Shown here one piece after another: positions 1-11,068 of a stretch of DNA of 64,000 nt (within the stretch, counting starts at the first letter, position 1; every line of letters begins with the position of its first letter). The DNA is taken from contig BRXU01000024.1 of NCBI GenBank assembly GCA_030267565.1, forward strand, positions 1,658,501-1,722,500, read 5' to 3'. Below the pieces are notes generated by a model. It was not told the DNA's origin. It was given only the letters and a program-made list of their open reading frames with translations, and searched no databases. The translations under genes were made by a program, and so were the position numbers. This stretch comes from Pleodorina starrii (taxonomy: Eukaryota > Chlorophyta > Chlorophyceae > Chlamydomonadales > Volvocaceae).

Positions 1-364
1 CCCGGGTCGCGGGGTGGCGGCGCACAGCCCAAACAGCCCCCCCCCGGGTCGCCACGCGGCCTCTCACGCGGCCGCTCACCCTCGTGTCGTCAAGACCGAC
101 CCAAGTGATCACAGCAAGCCGACGAGCTCACTCCGCACCCCCCCAGCCCAGCCCAGCCCAGCGAGCTCGGCTTATTCCAGGCTTATCCCCCAGCGCGCAC
201 ACAGCGTCCCGCCGCGATGTCCGCATTACACAGCCCGGGTCGAGGCTCGCTCCCTCCCTCCCTCCCACCCCCCGTGTGTCCCCTCTCCTCCCCTTCCCTC
301 CGTGGAGACCCTTCATTTCCAGCTTCCCCCCCTCCGGCCCCCCTCCCCCCTCCGTCCCCCCCAC

Positions 365-1318
365 CTCCTGGGACAGCGAGTAGGCCGCCTCCTCCAGCAT
401 CTCCTCAATGGCCAACCAGCCAGAGCTCACCACAGAGGCGGCGGAGGCGGAGGAAGCACTGGCGCTGGCGCTGGCTGCAGGCGGCATGGACGCAGCGGCG
501 ACGACAACGGAGGCGGCGGTAGCGGCGGCGGCGTTCATGGCTGAGCGGCTGGCGGCGGTGCCGGCATTTGCAGCGGCGTTGGCTTCCGCTGATGCAGTCG
601 GGGGCTTCGCGGCCGCTGCAGCCGCGATCGATTCCGCTGCGGCGTTGACGGCGGAGATGCGGGCGGCGGCGAGGCGGGCCGCAGTGGTGGCGGAGGCGGC
701 TGCCAGCGAGCCGAAGGAGGCGAACGAGGCGCCCTCTGAGCTGTCGACAGCGGGGAGTGGCGCTGCCGAAGCAGTGGGCTGCGCCAACATCGCGTCTGCA
801 ATCGGCTCCCTGAACGAGTTGCCACCGTTGGAGTTGAAGCCGCTGCGCATGCCGCTGCGGAGGCCTGCCGCGTCAAGCGAGCCGCTGGGCGAGCTGCTAC
901 AGCCGTAGTAGCCTTCGCGGTCAACGCTACTCAGCGGCACAGACTGCTCGCGCAGCCGGCGGGACGCCTCCAGAAGCATCTGAGTTTGGCGGAGGAGAGG
1001 GTCCTCAGCGACCTTGTAAAGCGGCCGGCCCGGGCGTGCCCGCTGGCCAAAGCCATCGGCGGCAGGTTCGGCCGGCTTGTCGTCCTCCTGCCGTGCGCCA
1101 GCCACGGGTTGCTGGCCTGAGAGCGCGCCCGAATGAATTGAATGCCCGGCCTGCATGACCGCAAGGCGCGGCAGCTTGCCCGGAGACAAATTGCACTGCC
1201 AGCGTCTGCCGGAAGTAAGCTGCTTCAGCAGTCGTCGCTGATTACGAGATGTCCCCAGGCAGCATGTCGACATGCTGCCGGTTGCACCATGCAGTAGCGC
1301 AGTGTTGCGGCCCTGCAT
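365..1318 (-). CDS. Ala-rich protein with organelle-targeting-like N terminus (first exon, partial)
   Basis: An open frame runs 318 codons from an ATG at 1318 to a plausible splice donor (GAG|GTGGGG) at 365, and the gene presumably continues beyond the left edge. Residues 1-50 are rich in Arg, Ser, Leu and Thr with almost no acidic residues, as in mitochondrial or chloroplast transit peptides. A moderately charged stretch follows (about 75-140) and then a long Ala/Ser-rich low-complexity region (about 200-300) ending in an acidic helix-like segment (IEEMLEEA). I do not recognise a family. The opposite strand at 408-908 is also open and Ala-rich, because GC-rich alanine codons read as alanine on both strands. 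The minus frame is preferred for its transit-like N terminus and for the divergent promoter it would share with OEP21. The product is hypothetical. Confidence 0.45.
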
Positions 1319-1930
1319 TCTGGCTTTCAGACACTCGCTAACCGGTCGCGATGTCTACCGCGAATTAATCAATAACCGTTTATACGTGGGCTATAGAGGA
1401 ACAACGTGGTGTATTCGGGGCAATTAGCCCCACAAACGTTGGGGTCTATCCTGGCGTGAGGCACAATTTATAGCAGGGCAGTAAGAGCTGCCCAAAGGCT
1501 GATCCTAAAAAGCAATACCGTAAGTACAAACACTATGATGGAAGAAGTCATAACAGTCTATCGTGCAAGCGACACGCGGCTGCAAGAGCCGGGTCAGGAA
1601 AGGTTGTCGTGCACCGGATTCAGTCGCCCTCCGCCTCCCATTGCTGGCGTTACTTGCGAACCCACATTGCCCCGGCATTATTTTCTGACAATTGAAATAA
1701 TTTTGCGCTGGCTTGTTGTTATCTGGTTGTGTTGCAATAGACGCCACTCCCTCGATCGTGGTCGCCGGCACGGCGTGCGAAACAAGGTAGGCAAGTAGCC
1801 TCACGTCAAGCGGTAAAAAAGCAAGGCCTTCGTAGATAAGCAACTCAATTCGGGCAGCCGGCAGCTCGCTATCCACTTCCCACGCAAGTCTGTCGCACGC
1901 TTGCGCTTCAGAGTGCGTGCAGCCGCCACG
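1319..1930. promoter_or_regulatory. Divergent intergenic region
   Basis: This 612-bp stretch separates the minus-strand start at 1318 from the OEP21 start at 1931 and has lower GC than the flanking exons, so it probably holds both promoters. I see no convincing TATA box or known motif. Open frames here on either strand lack G/C-ending codon bias. Confidence 0.4.
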
Positions 1931-4900
1931 ATGGAGACGCGCTTCCAGTATGAACTGCAAGACAAGCAGCTGCGCTTCCATGTGCGCCAGCGGGTCAGCA
2001 CGGAGAACAAGCTGGAGTTCAAGGCGGTGGGGCTGCTGGACCCGGAGCGCTGCAACCTCAGGTCCGCAGATGCGGCGCCTTCAGAGGGGCGGTGGAGGTC
2101 GTAGTGGCGGTGGTGGAGGGGACGGGGAGCCTGGGTTTGAGGGGGCGTTGAGAATCGAATGACGCCGCGCTGGCAGGGAAGGAGAGGCTACAGCGGCAGC
2201 AAGGGGCCCCCTACAGTCCCCGCTGGACCCGGCTTCGTAGGCTGCTGCTGCTGCTGCTGCTGCATGGCTCCCGACACTCTGCCCCCCCTATACGTGGATA
2301 ACACCCCCCCCCCCCGCGCCGCCTCTTTTCCCGCCCCCGCCTAATCGCTCACCCTTCCATGCTGCGCTGCCCGCCGCAGCCCCTCCCTTCCCCCCGCTAT
2401 CGCGCTCGCCTGCCCACAGCAACCCCCCAGACAAATACCGTACAACCCCCCAGACAAATACCGTACAACCCCCCAGACATATACCGTACAACCCCCCAGA
2501 CATATACCGTACTGCAACGCCCACCCCGGCACCTCCCCGGCCGCAACCCGCTCCCCCTCCTCCCCTCCCCTTCCTCCCTTCCCCTCCCTCCCAGCTACCG
2601 GGCGGCTCTCAAGCAGTACGTGACGGGCTCGGGCCCCGAGCTCAAGGACTCGGGCAGCAGGCTGCTGAGGCTGGGTGGGTCGGGTGGGGTGGGGTGGGGG
2701 TGGAGCAGTGGTAGGTTGCGGTCGTGCAGCCCTAAACCCTAAGAACCCTAAAACCAAAAACCCTGCAAACCCTAAAACCCGTAAAGCCCTCCCGGGCTCG
2801 GGCTCGGAGTGGTGCTCCTGCTCGGGCTGGTGGCTTCACTGCAGCCGGGGCCTTGCAGGAGGGGCCTTGCGGGGCAGGGGAAGTGGGAAGGGGACAGCGC
2901 TACCTGCGCTGCCAGCGTGCAGGCCCAGGAGGACACCCCGCCCCGCCCAGCCCAGCCCAGCCCGTGTTGTGTAACCCAGCCCCAATTCCAGTCCCCTGTC
3001 TCCGCCGCCGCGCACTCCTCGGCTCGCGGTGCCTCCCACCGGCCGCTGTCACTCGTCCCTGCCCCCGCGCCCGCGGCCGTTGCCGCTGCTGCTGCTGCTG
3101 CTGATGCCGTGCCTGTCATCGTGCCGCCATGTCATCGCTGTCAACGAGCGCATCGACGTCTGCCCCCGCCCCTGCCCTCCCGCCCTCCCGCCCTTGCCTG
3201 GGCGCCCTTGCCTGGGCGCCCTTCCCCAGGCGCCGGTGTGGCGGTGGTGTCTCAGCCGGGTGGTGTGGCCTCCCAGCCCGCAGCGACCCGCGGGTCACCA
3301 GCGGCAGCGGCAGCAGCAGGGGGAGCACCCGCCTGCACCCCGCTGCTGACTGTGTCGGTGGACAAGAAGGTGGGGGGAGAGGATTGTGGAGTGTGGAGTG
3401 GCTGGCGGCGGTGGGAACAGAGGGAAGGGAAGGGGGGGCCTCACAGGGGATTGCTGCAGCGGAGATTGATTGGGGCGGGAGGGGGCCACCGAGGGCGCCA
3501 ACCTGCCTTGCCTGCACCACCACCACCACCACCACCACCCCCACCAGGGGGGGCAGGCAGCGTTACGATTGGCTTTGTCGTGTGAGCATGGGCGCATGGG
3601 GGACAGGTGTGTGCGCGGCTGGCGGCTGGCGGCTGGCTGGCACGGACCTGAAGTGGAAGCCCCCCTGTACGCTCGTCCGGTGTGGTGGGGAGCCGACTCT
3701 TCCCGGTCCGCCAGCCGGCCCCGCCATGCAGTCTATTTCCAAACCCTTGTCGCATTCCCTTGCACTGATTCCATGTCTCGGTTTTTGAAGTCACTTACTC
3801 CTTCCCGTTCCCCTTGCTCGTCCATATAGTCGTTCCCGTAATCCTCGCTCGCCCTCCGGTCCTGTCCTCCTTCGCACCACGTCGCCGCCGCGTCCTCTGT
3901 TGGGCCTCATGTCATTCTGTGTGCTTGCCTGCCTGCTTGTTCGCGCCCCTTGGTTCCTTTCCTTTCCTTGTCCATTGCCATCACGTACACTCTTCCCTTC
4001 GCTCTCTCGCCCGCTCCATCTTTCCTCTGTTGAGCTGTTGAGCTGTGTCCTCGTTGTTGTGTCGGGTTGTGCTGTGGTGGCGCCCCCGTGCCGTTGCTGT
4101 GCTGTGTGGGCCGTGTACCGGTATCTGTCCGTTTGGGTTGGTCCGGTATCCGGCGGCGACATGCTCGCAGCTCCTCCGCGATCGGCAAGGGAACGGGTAA
4201 CGGGTATGTCTGCTGCGGAAATGCGTCGCCCACGCCCCTGCGCTGCGGCATCGTTCTTGTTACCCTCCCCTCCCCTGCCCCCCTCCCCTCCGGCCCCCCT
4301 CCGGCCCCCCCCCTGTCTGCCCCCAGCTGGCTCTGCTGGAGGGCCCCAACACAGTGCTGACACTGCGGGCGGCTGCGGACTGGGACATCACCTCGCGAAC
4401 ACTGGTGGGGGCGGGTGGGCGGGCGGGGAGGGAGGGAGGGACGAGGGAGGGGCGGTCCAGAGGACAGCGCGGATGACGGGGACGAGCGGGCGGGCAGGGA
4501 GCGGCAGGGAAGGGGGGTCGCTTGAGTGCACCGTCCTCGAGGTTGGTACCGGTGCCGGTTGCAGCCAGCAGCCGGAGGGCACTGAGACAGCCATGAAACC
4601 CCAGGTAACGAAGCGCACGTGCGAAAAGGGGGGCACTTCAAACGGCTGGGCTGGGCTGGGCTGGGTAATGAAGATGAAGCACCGGTCTGGGAGGGAAGGG
4701 GTGTGCGGCCTCCCCACCCGTCCGAGTGCGCATGCCCTGGATGCCGCCCCTCCCGTCCCCTCCCCTGGGTGTGCCCCTCCACCTCCACGCCCCTACATGT
4801 ACATGTGCATGTGCCCAACTGCGTTTGGACGCTCCGCCCCTTTCACCCCGCTCACCCCTCCTGTCCGCCCTCTTGCCCCCACTCCTCCTCCTGCCCTCCC

Positions 4901-6173
4901 CTCCTGCCAGTCCTCCCGCACGGGTCTGCTCAAGGTTAGCCACACCCTCCCTGGATTCACGCGGCGTCAGGACCTGCGACTGGCGGCGGGGCTCACAGTG
5001 GACTGGCAGCCGGGCAGCGGGGGCGGGGGCGGCAGGGGCAGGGGCAGGGGGACACAGCCAAAGCCGGTGAGGGACTTGTGGGGGTGTTGGGGCTTTGGGG
5101 TGCTCAGGGGTTGGAGGGGCGGGGAGACCTAAGGGGGGGGATGGGCCGGAGGACAGACGAGGAGGGGGCCGAGGTCATGGGGACGACGGGGGAAGGGGCG
5201 CGAGCCGGTGCGAGAGGCGTGAAGGAGGGAGGGAGGGAGGGAGACCCGGGTGACTTGACGAGGCAACAGACGAGGCAACCGAATGAAGCCAGCGAGTGAA
5301 GACCCGCCTCCCTTCCCAACCCCCAGTTCTTGCGTGTTTCGAGATTCGTATGACACATGGCATCAACCCATACGAGTGACGTCATACCGTACGACTGCTT
5401 GCTCGCCAACACATAAATAGCACCCGCCTCCGCTTACTGCTTTCCACTCACTCCTTCTGGTTGCTCCGCTGCAGCTGCACAGCATATATTGCACCGCATT
5501 CCCGTCTCTGCCTGTACATCCATGTCTGACCATGCTGTCACCACGCCCTTCCCCTCGTCACTCGCCTGGGCCGCCGCCGCAACGCTGGTCACCTGCAGGT
5601 AGGCGCTCGTGTCCTGGGTGTTGGTTGCGTCCTTTTGCGGGCCTTTGAGCTGCCAGTCCTTGTGATTCTGGGAGTTCGGGCGGGGTACGCACGCGCATGC
5701 CAGCAACAGCGATTCTCTTCGCTTTCGCCCTCTGTTTTACTACCATCAGCCACCTACGTTTACCTCTTCGTTCAATAGTTAGCGTTGTTAACTACTACGT
5801 CTAATATGCTGGGCGGCGTGGCAGCTCCGACACGCTGCCTTACGTGAACTACTCCGACACGAGTTCGTTTGGGTCGCCGTCACGGTTGGTGTTCGGCGCA
5901 ACCACTGGTCGGCTACAAGCACTTGTTGGTATCTATCGGGGTTCGTAAGCAGCTCTTACTTCGGGAGGCTTGACAGGGGTCCAGTCGACCTTCAGACTAC
6001 AACGTCCGCAGGGCTTTTTCTTTCTTCCTTGCAAATGCACTCTTGAACCCCTCCCCCCGCCCCTGCACTGCCCCCCCTGCGCCCCTCTCCAGTCTCTGTT
6101 CCTGCAGGCCCGTGAGAACAACTGGGCAGCAACCCTCAGGCAGGGCCGCGTAACGCTCACCTACGACCTGTGA
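1931..6173 (+). CDS. OEP21: Chloroplast outer envelope pore protein OEP21
   Basis: OEP21 is a small beta-barrel anion channel of the plastid outer envelope that passes phosphorylated sugars and is regulated by ATP. Six exons give one continuous 221-aa frame with matching splice phases: 1931-2061, 2595-2674, 3230-3369, 4327-4404, 4911-5066 and 6093-6173. The N terminus (METRFQYELQDKQLRFH) and the C terminus (ARENNWAATLRQGRVTLTYDL) resemble land-plant OEP21, whose ends are MET-S-L-R-Y-like and RENNW...YDL. Between them lie alternating hydrophobic beta-strand-like segments, including LLTVSVDKK, VLTLRAAADWDI and DLRLAAGLTVDW. The start at 1931 is chosen over an in-frame ATG at 1901 because it matches the family start. 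The protein exceeds the usual 165-180 aa because of an Ala/Gly-rich insert in exon 3 and a Gly/Arg-rich insert in exon 5. The family call is firm. The exon 3 boundaries and the long last intron are less certain. Confidence 0.85.
2241..2262. repeat. (CTG)n microsatellite in OEP21 intron 1
   Basis: About seven perfect CTG triplets lie inside the first OEP21 intron. A second CTG run lies near 3081-3104 in intron 2, and a CAC run near 3515-3545 lies in intron 3. Confidence 0.9.
2423..2513. repeat. 23-bp tandem minisatellite, four copies
   Basis: Four adjacent copies of a 23-bp unit starting CCCCCCAGACAAATACCG lie in OEP21 intron 1. The last two copies have T in place of A within ACAAATA/ACATATA, so the array grew in pairs. 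Confidence 0.95.
2730..2789. repeat. Interstitial telomere-like tract
   Basis: The intron between OEP21 exons 2 and 3 contains a run of degenerate CCCTAAA, CCCTAAG and CCCTAAAA units. The Chlamydomonas telomere repeat is TTTTAGGG, whose complement is CCCTAAAA. The tract may mark an old repaired break or a telomere-repeat insertion. Confidence 0.7.
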
Positions 6174-6998
6174 AGACAGCGGAGGAGGGGGGCGGTGCAG
6201 CGAAGGGGCGGGGCGGGGCGGCACGCAGCCCACTCGCCAGCCCTCCAGGGAGCTCCGGGAGCGGGGCGGTGCAAGCAGTCGGGGGGGGTGCATGCGCTTG
6301 CGGGGGTAGAGCAGCGAGAGGGGGCTGCGAAGGGCCAGAAACAGGCGGGACAGAGGCGGAGGCGGGCACCTCATGTAGCGATGGCGGCGGGGTGGGGGAG
6401 AGGAAGGGGCTTGTGACGGGGTGGTCACAGCCTCGGCAGCCGGGGGGACAGATAGCGCCCTGCCCGGCTGGCGGCTGGCGCGCTCTTTTCCCCCACACAT
6501 GCCGGACGTGTGGTACATGAGGGGGGGCGGCAGTCGGCCGCGGGAGGGCGTGCGAGAGGCAGGAGGCGTTGCAGGCGGGCTTGCGGTGTGGAACGGAGTG
6601 GAGCACACCCCACCCCCACCCCTCTCACTCCACCCCCACCCCCACCCCCACAACGGAGTGGGCTCCCGCGGGAGTACAGAGACGGGGAGGAAAGGGGTTG
6701 GGGCAGCGGAAGGGGGGTAGCACCCATCCACACCCGCCGCTGCCGCTGCATGGGGGGGGGCGGGGGAGTGGCTCGGCCACCGCACCGCACCGCACCGTTG
6801 CAGCTCACGCAGCTCAGCTGTCACGTGCCGTACTCTGTACCGTACTCTTGTGCCCCTCTGGGCTCCGCCGAGCCGCTAGGTGACGAAGCAGCGCAAGGCA
6901 ACCGAGCCGTGTGAGCGGGGACCGTCTTGCGTGTATTGTGGTGTCGTACACGGCTGTGCGTGTGCTTGTGCCATCAGCTGTACTGAGCTGCTACCCCC

Positions 6999-7000
<2 letters not shown>
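6174..7000. other. OEP21 3' flank, no confident gene
   Basis: GC-rich sequence downstream of the OEP21 stop, with C-rich CACCCC runs near 6605-6650. Several overlapping open frames exist on both strands, but none has a recognisable domain or consistent splice signals. No TGTAA polyadenylation motif was noticed close to the stop. Confidence 0.4.

Positions 7001-7030
<30 letters not shown>
7001..7030. repeat. (AC)15 microsatellite
   Basis: Fifteen perfect AC dinucleotides. Confidence 0.95.
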
Positions 7031-7032
<2 letters not shown>

Positions 7033-7170
7033 CGGGGTCTCCACCACCCGGGGGGCAAAGGTACGCACAGCCGGATTCCTGGGGGAGTCCCAGGTATGTG
7101 ACACCAATCCTAAGGCACGGACAGCGGGGGGTCGCGGACCTGAGCTATACCACCCCGGGCCCCGGGCATC

Positions 7171-7464
7171 TCATCGTATGAGTAGTCGCCACGCGCCGCC
7201 GGGGCCGATGACGGCCGGATTGTCCACAAGGGTGTCGTACAGCACCAGGGGCCAGCCACAGCGTCGGGGTCGAGGACCCGCAGGGCCCGCAGCGGGGCAG
7301 TGGCGCCCAGCAGGCGGGCAGCTGCGGGGCTGTCGTGGGGCGCCGCGGCCCCCAGCACCGTGGCCGAGCCGGGAGCCAACAGGCACAACGGCTGTGCTGC
7401 TGTGTGGCACTTGCGCAGCACCGCTGCAGGGCCACGGTGGCCCAGCAGGGCGAGTCAGCCACAC
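7171..7464 (-). pseudogene. Unrecognised coding patch with apparent frame change
   Basis: On the minus strand about 60 codons, downward from about 7447, have strongly G/C-ending codons and a natural composition (Ala/Leu-rich, including SATVLGAAAPHDSP and LRALRVLDPDAVAG). Just after this the best coding frame moves by one base and continues as LVLYDTLVDNPAVIGPGGAW to a stop near 7171. No intron fits between the two parts, so this is either a frameshifted remnant or a sequence error in a real gene. I do not recognise the family. High GC in all frames makes the call weak. Confidence 0.3.
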
Positions 7465-7469
7465 TCAGG

Positions 7470-9343
7470 CCGGTCGCTGCGCGGCGGCAGCCACACAGTG
7501 GACGTCTGCAACCTCATGCCGAGCACAGACGTGGACCTCGAGGGGAAGGGGAAGGAGGCCAAAGCCACCCACCGCAGGGGGAAGAGCGAGGAGGTCCACA
7601 CAGACGCCCACCATAATTACATTTTGAGAAAGCGTACGCCGTACGGAGACCGTCTTGGGAACACATGCCCAAAGCGCGAGCGGGGCCCCTTCCAGGAGTG
7701 GGTTTATAATGGGTCGATGGTCAGTGCGAATACAACTGTCAGAGCCGATAAGGGATTGCCAAGTCCGCACAACAATGGGAGTCTGTCTGAACCCACACTC
7801 ACGCCATAAGAAACCAACACCTGCCAGGTGAGAGTGAACGCCCGCTCACATCACCGGTGATGTAAAACGCAAACGAACAGAGCGGACTGGGGTCGATAAA
7901 CGCACCCCCGATCTGCGTCCCTAGACGCCAACTTAAGGCCCGCCTGCTCGTATCAAGTTCCAGCTACCGTAACACCTCAACAGCGCGGCAGCATCAGAGG
8001 AAAGAACCGCGCTACTCTACCGGCAAACCGTCTGCCGCCTGCAGAGCCACCGCTCCGGAACCAGCCGCAGTACGGACGACCCTCCCAAACAGATACACGT
8101 AAGCAGCCAACCCAACTACTAATCTGAGAACGGTCTGCGCCGGCTCTGCGCTCCTTCAAACCCAATTTTAGCGTTCGCGTGGCTGCCTCTTAAATAAGAA
8201 TTACCATGACGAAGGACAATTGAAAGGGCGGTGCACCCGCCGCAACAAAGCTGCAAACATGACTTCCGTCTTCAGCCCGTGCACGCTTGCTGTGTGGCGA
8301 CCCATGAACGGCTGGTTTGCTGGTCGGGGGGTCGGAGTGGGTTGGGACCTTGCTGGCTGGAGTTTCTTGTCCGGACCTGTGCTCTTCCTGGTAATGCCTG
8401 GGGCGCCACAAACGACGGCTTGGTGGCGCTGAACTGCCTGCCGCAGCGGTCACACTCGGGTTTGAACGAGTTGCAAACGAGTAGGGTGTTGAATCGTTGA
8501 AGATCGCCCACCTACGCCCGCCTGCTTCTTACGCTTCAGTTCCTTCAACTTCGAGCTCGCGGGCCTCGAGACGTCGAGAGCGCGCGAGTAGGCTGGCCAG
8601 GCGGGGTGGTGAGAGCTGGTTCTGGTAGGGTCGGAGGTGTGTGACGCCTCTCGGGTGGCTCTCTCTTAGCGCGGCCCGCAGTCGTCTGCGCCGCTGTGTT
8701 GATTGGTCAGGGGCCGTGGAGGGTGCCTCTGGCTGGCGCGAGTGAGGCAGCGAGGCGCGCGGAGCGGAACAGATGGACATGGCCGCGCGCCCGCCCCTGC
8801 GCTGTGTCTCGGCCCGGTCAGGGGCCACGGTGCTCGTCCTACCTGAGGGCAAGTCGCCCACAGTGTAACACCCGTCACACAAGAGGCCCAGGGTGAAATA
8901 TCTACAAGATAATACACCGCCTGTACAAGGCCGACAGAGGCCGAAGGATATGACAAGCGGAGTATGTAGGAAACTTCGGGAAAAGGGACCGCAGTAGGAG
9001 GCATGAGGTGTCAGAAGGCCCGCGAACAACAATGCACGCGGACGGAAAGAGCTGAAAGAGTGCTGCCTTGAGCGCCGGGACAGCAGCCCAGCGCTTGCCA
9101 GGGCGAGACAGGGACCTCAGGGAGACACCACGTTTCAATATCGCAACGCCTAAATACGGTACAAGTAAATGCGGAACCGTGGAGGGCACTCGGGCCTCCC
9201 ATAGAGCGAACATGGCTGCGCTCGCGCTAGGCCACAGCTAGCTACGGTTGCTGCAAGAAAGCGTGATGCAGAGCAAGTCTCACAGCCTGAGGCGGGGCCG
9301 GGGTATTGCGGGGCGGGGCGGGGCGAGGCGGGTACGGCCGGCC
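7470..9343. other. Noncoding left flank of the repeat array
   Basis: Moderate-GC sequence with only short, biased-composition open frames on both strands. I see no domain, RNA gene or mobile-element terminus. GC rises over the last 60 bases (9290-9343) with GGGGC motifs leading into the hexanucleotide tract. Confidence 0.4.
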
Positions 9344-10831
9344 GGGGCCGGGGCCGGGGCCGGGGCCGGGGCCGGGGGCGGGGCCGGGGCCGGGGCCGGG
9401 GCCGGGGCCGGGGCCGGGGCCGGGGCCGGGGCCGGGGCCGGGGCCGGGGCCGGGGCCGGGGCCGGGGCCGGGGCCGGGGCCGGGGCCGGGGCCGGGGCCG
9501 GGGCCGGGGCCGGGGCCGGGGCCGGGGCCGGGGCCGGGGCCGGGGCCGGGGCCGGGGCCGGGGCCGGGGCCGGGGCCGGGGCCGGGGCCGGGGCCGGGGC
9601 CGGGGCCGGGGCCGGGGCCGGGGCCGGGGCCGGGGCCGGGGCCGGGGCCGGGGCCGGGGCCGGGGCCGGGGCCGGGGCCGGGGCCGGGGCCGGGGCCGGG
9701 GCCGGGGCCGGGGCCGGGGCCGGGGCCGGGGCCGGGGCCGGGGCCGGGGCCGGGGCCGGGGCCGGGGCCGGGGCCGGGGCCGGGGCCGGGGCCGGGGCCG
9801 GGGCCGGGGCCGGGGCCGGGGCCGGGGCCGGGGCCGGGGCCGGGGCCGGGGCCGGGGCCGGGGCCGGGGCCGGGGCCGGGGCCGGGGCCGGGGCCGGGGC
9901 CGGGGCCGGGGCCGGGGCCGGGGCCGGGGCCGGGGCCGGGGCCGGGGCCGGGGCCGGGGCCGGGGCCGGGGCCGGGGCCGGGGCCGGGGCCGGGGCCGGG
10001 GCCGGGGCCGGGGCCGGGGCCGGGGCCGGGGCCGGGGCCGGGGCCGGGGCCGGGGCCGGGGCCGGGGCCGGGCCCGGGCCCGGGGCCGGGGCCGGGGCCG
10101 GGGCCGGGGCCGGGGCCGGGGCCGGGGCCGGGGCCGGGGCCGGGGCCGGGGCCGGGGCCGGGGCCGGGGCCGGGGCCGGGGCCGGGGCCGGGGCCGGGGC
10201 CGGGGCCGGGGCCGGGGCCGGGGCCGGGGCCGGGGCCGGGGCCGGGGCCGGGGCCGGGGCCGGGGCCGGGGCCGGGGCCGGGGCCGGGGCCGGGGCCGGG
10301 GCCGGGGCCGGGGCCGGGGCCGGGGCCGGGGCCGGGGCCGGGGCCGGGGCCGGGGCCGGGGCCGGGGCCGGGGCCGGGGCCGGGGCCGGGGCCGGGGCCG
10401 GGGCCGGGGCCGGGGCCGGGGCCGGGGCCGGGGCCGGGGCCGGGGCCGGGGCCGGGGCCGGGGCCGGGGCCGGGGCCGGGGCCGGGGCCGGGGCCGGGGC
10501 CGGGGCCGGGGCCGGGGCCGGGGCCGGGGCCGGGGCCGGGGCCGGGGCCGGGGCCGGGGCCGGGGCCGGGGCCGGGGCCGGGGCCGGGGCCGGGGCCGGG
10601 GCCGGGGCCGGGGCCGGGGCCGGGGCCGGGGCCGGGGCCGGGGCCGGGGCCGGGGCCGGGGCCGGGGCCGGGGCCGGGGCCGGGGCCGGGGCCGGGGCCG
10701 GGGCCGGGGCCGGGGCCGGGGCCGGGGCCGGGGCCGGGGCCGGGGCCGGGGCCGGGGCCGGGGCCGGGGCCGGGGCCGGGGCCGGGGCCGGGGCCGGGGC
10801 CGGGGCCGGGGCCGGGGCCGGGGCCGGGGCC
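9344..10831. repeat. (GGGGCC)248 hexanucleotide expansion
   Basis: 1,488 bp are made of 248 consecutive six-base units. All are GGGGCC except one GGGGGC (9374-9379) and two GGGCCC (10070-10081). This is the repeat unit that is expanded at the human C9orf72 locus, where it forms G-quadruplexes and is translated as dipeptide repeats. Here all reading frames through the tract are open: Gly-Ala, Gly-Pro and Gly-Arg on the plus strand, and Pro-Ala, Pro-Gly and Pro-Arg on the minus strand. The right end joins directly to the first unit of the 22-kb tandem array, whose other units carry only two or four GGGGCC copies at the same position. The exact length depends on correct assembly of a hard repeat. 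Confidence 0.95.
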
Positions 10832-11068
10832 GGGGCTTCGTCAAGCGGGTCATACTCCGGAGGATCGTATTCCTCATCAGAGAAGTGGAGCTGGAGGCCA
10901 TCGCCTGCTCCATCCGCCTCGCTGCCGCTGCCACCGTATGCATACAAATCCTCCTCCATGCCATTGGCCTTATCAACACGCTTTACAACGCTTGGTGGCT
11001 GATAACCATTATAGCCAAAAGACTGGCGCAATGTTTTTTTGTAATAGACATTCAAAATGACAAGCGCG
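10832..11068 (-). pseudogene. Acidic coding fragment abutting the GGGGCC tract
   Basis: The minus strand encodes a coding-like segment with an aromatic/Pro part (SFGYNGYQPPSVVKRVDKA) followed by a Gly/Ser/Asp/Glu-rich acidic part ending in YDPPEYDPLDEA. The frame then runs straight into the GGCCCC repeat as Pro-Ala dipeptides. Copies occur in every array unit, starting at 13786, 16740, 20857, 24974 and 29091. The family is unrecognised. The upstream portion lacks coding bias, so this looks like the C-terminal exon of an element or host gene cut by the unit junction. The expansion may have begun in, or next to, a Pro-Ala-encoding stretch. Confidence 0.45.

Noticed and set aside
408..908. Ala-rich plus-strand frame opposite the first gene
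   Set aside because: Mirror of Ala codons on the minus strand (GCx/xGC). It has no targeting peptide or splice context.
3900..5132. Long plus-strand open frame covering OEP21 exons 4-5
   Set aside because: Introns are GC-rich and happen to be open. The spliced model matches OEP21, while the unspliced translation does not.
9150..11060. Very long open frames of 500-700 codons through the GGGGCC tract
   Set aside because: They arise because a six-base repeat has no stop in any frame. They are noted as translation potential, not annotated as genes.
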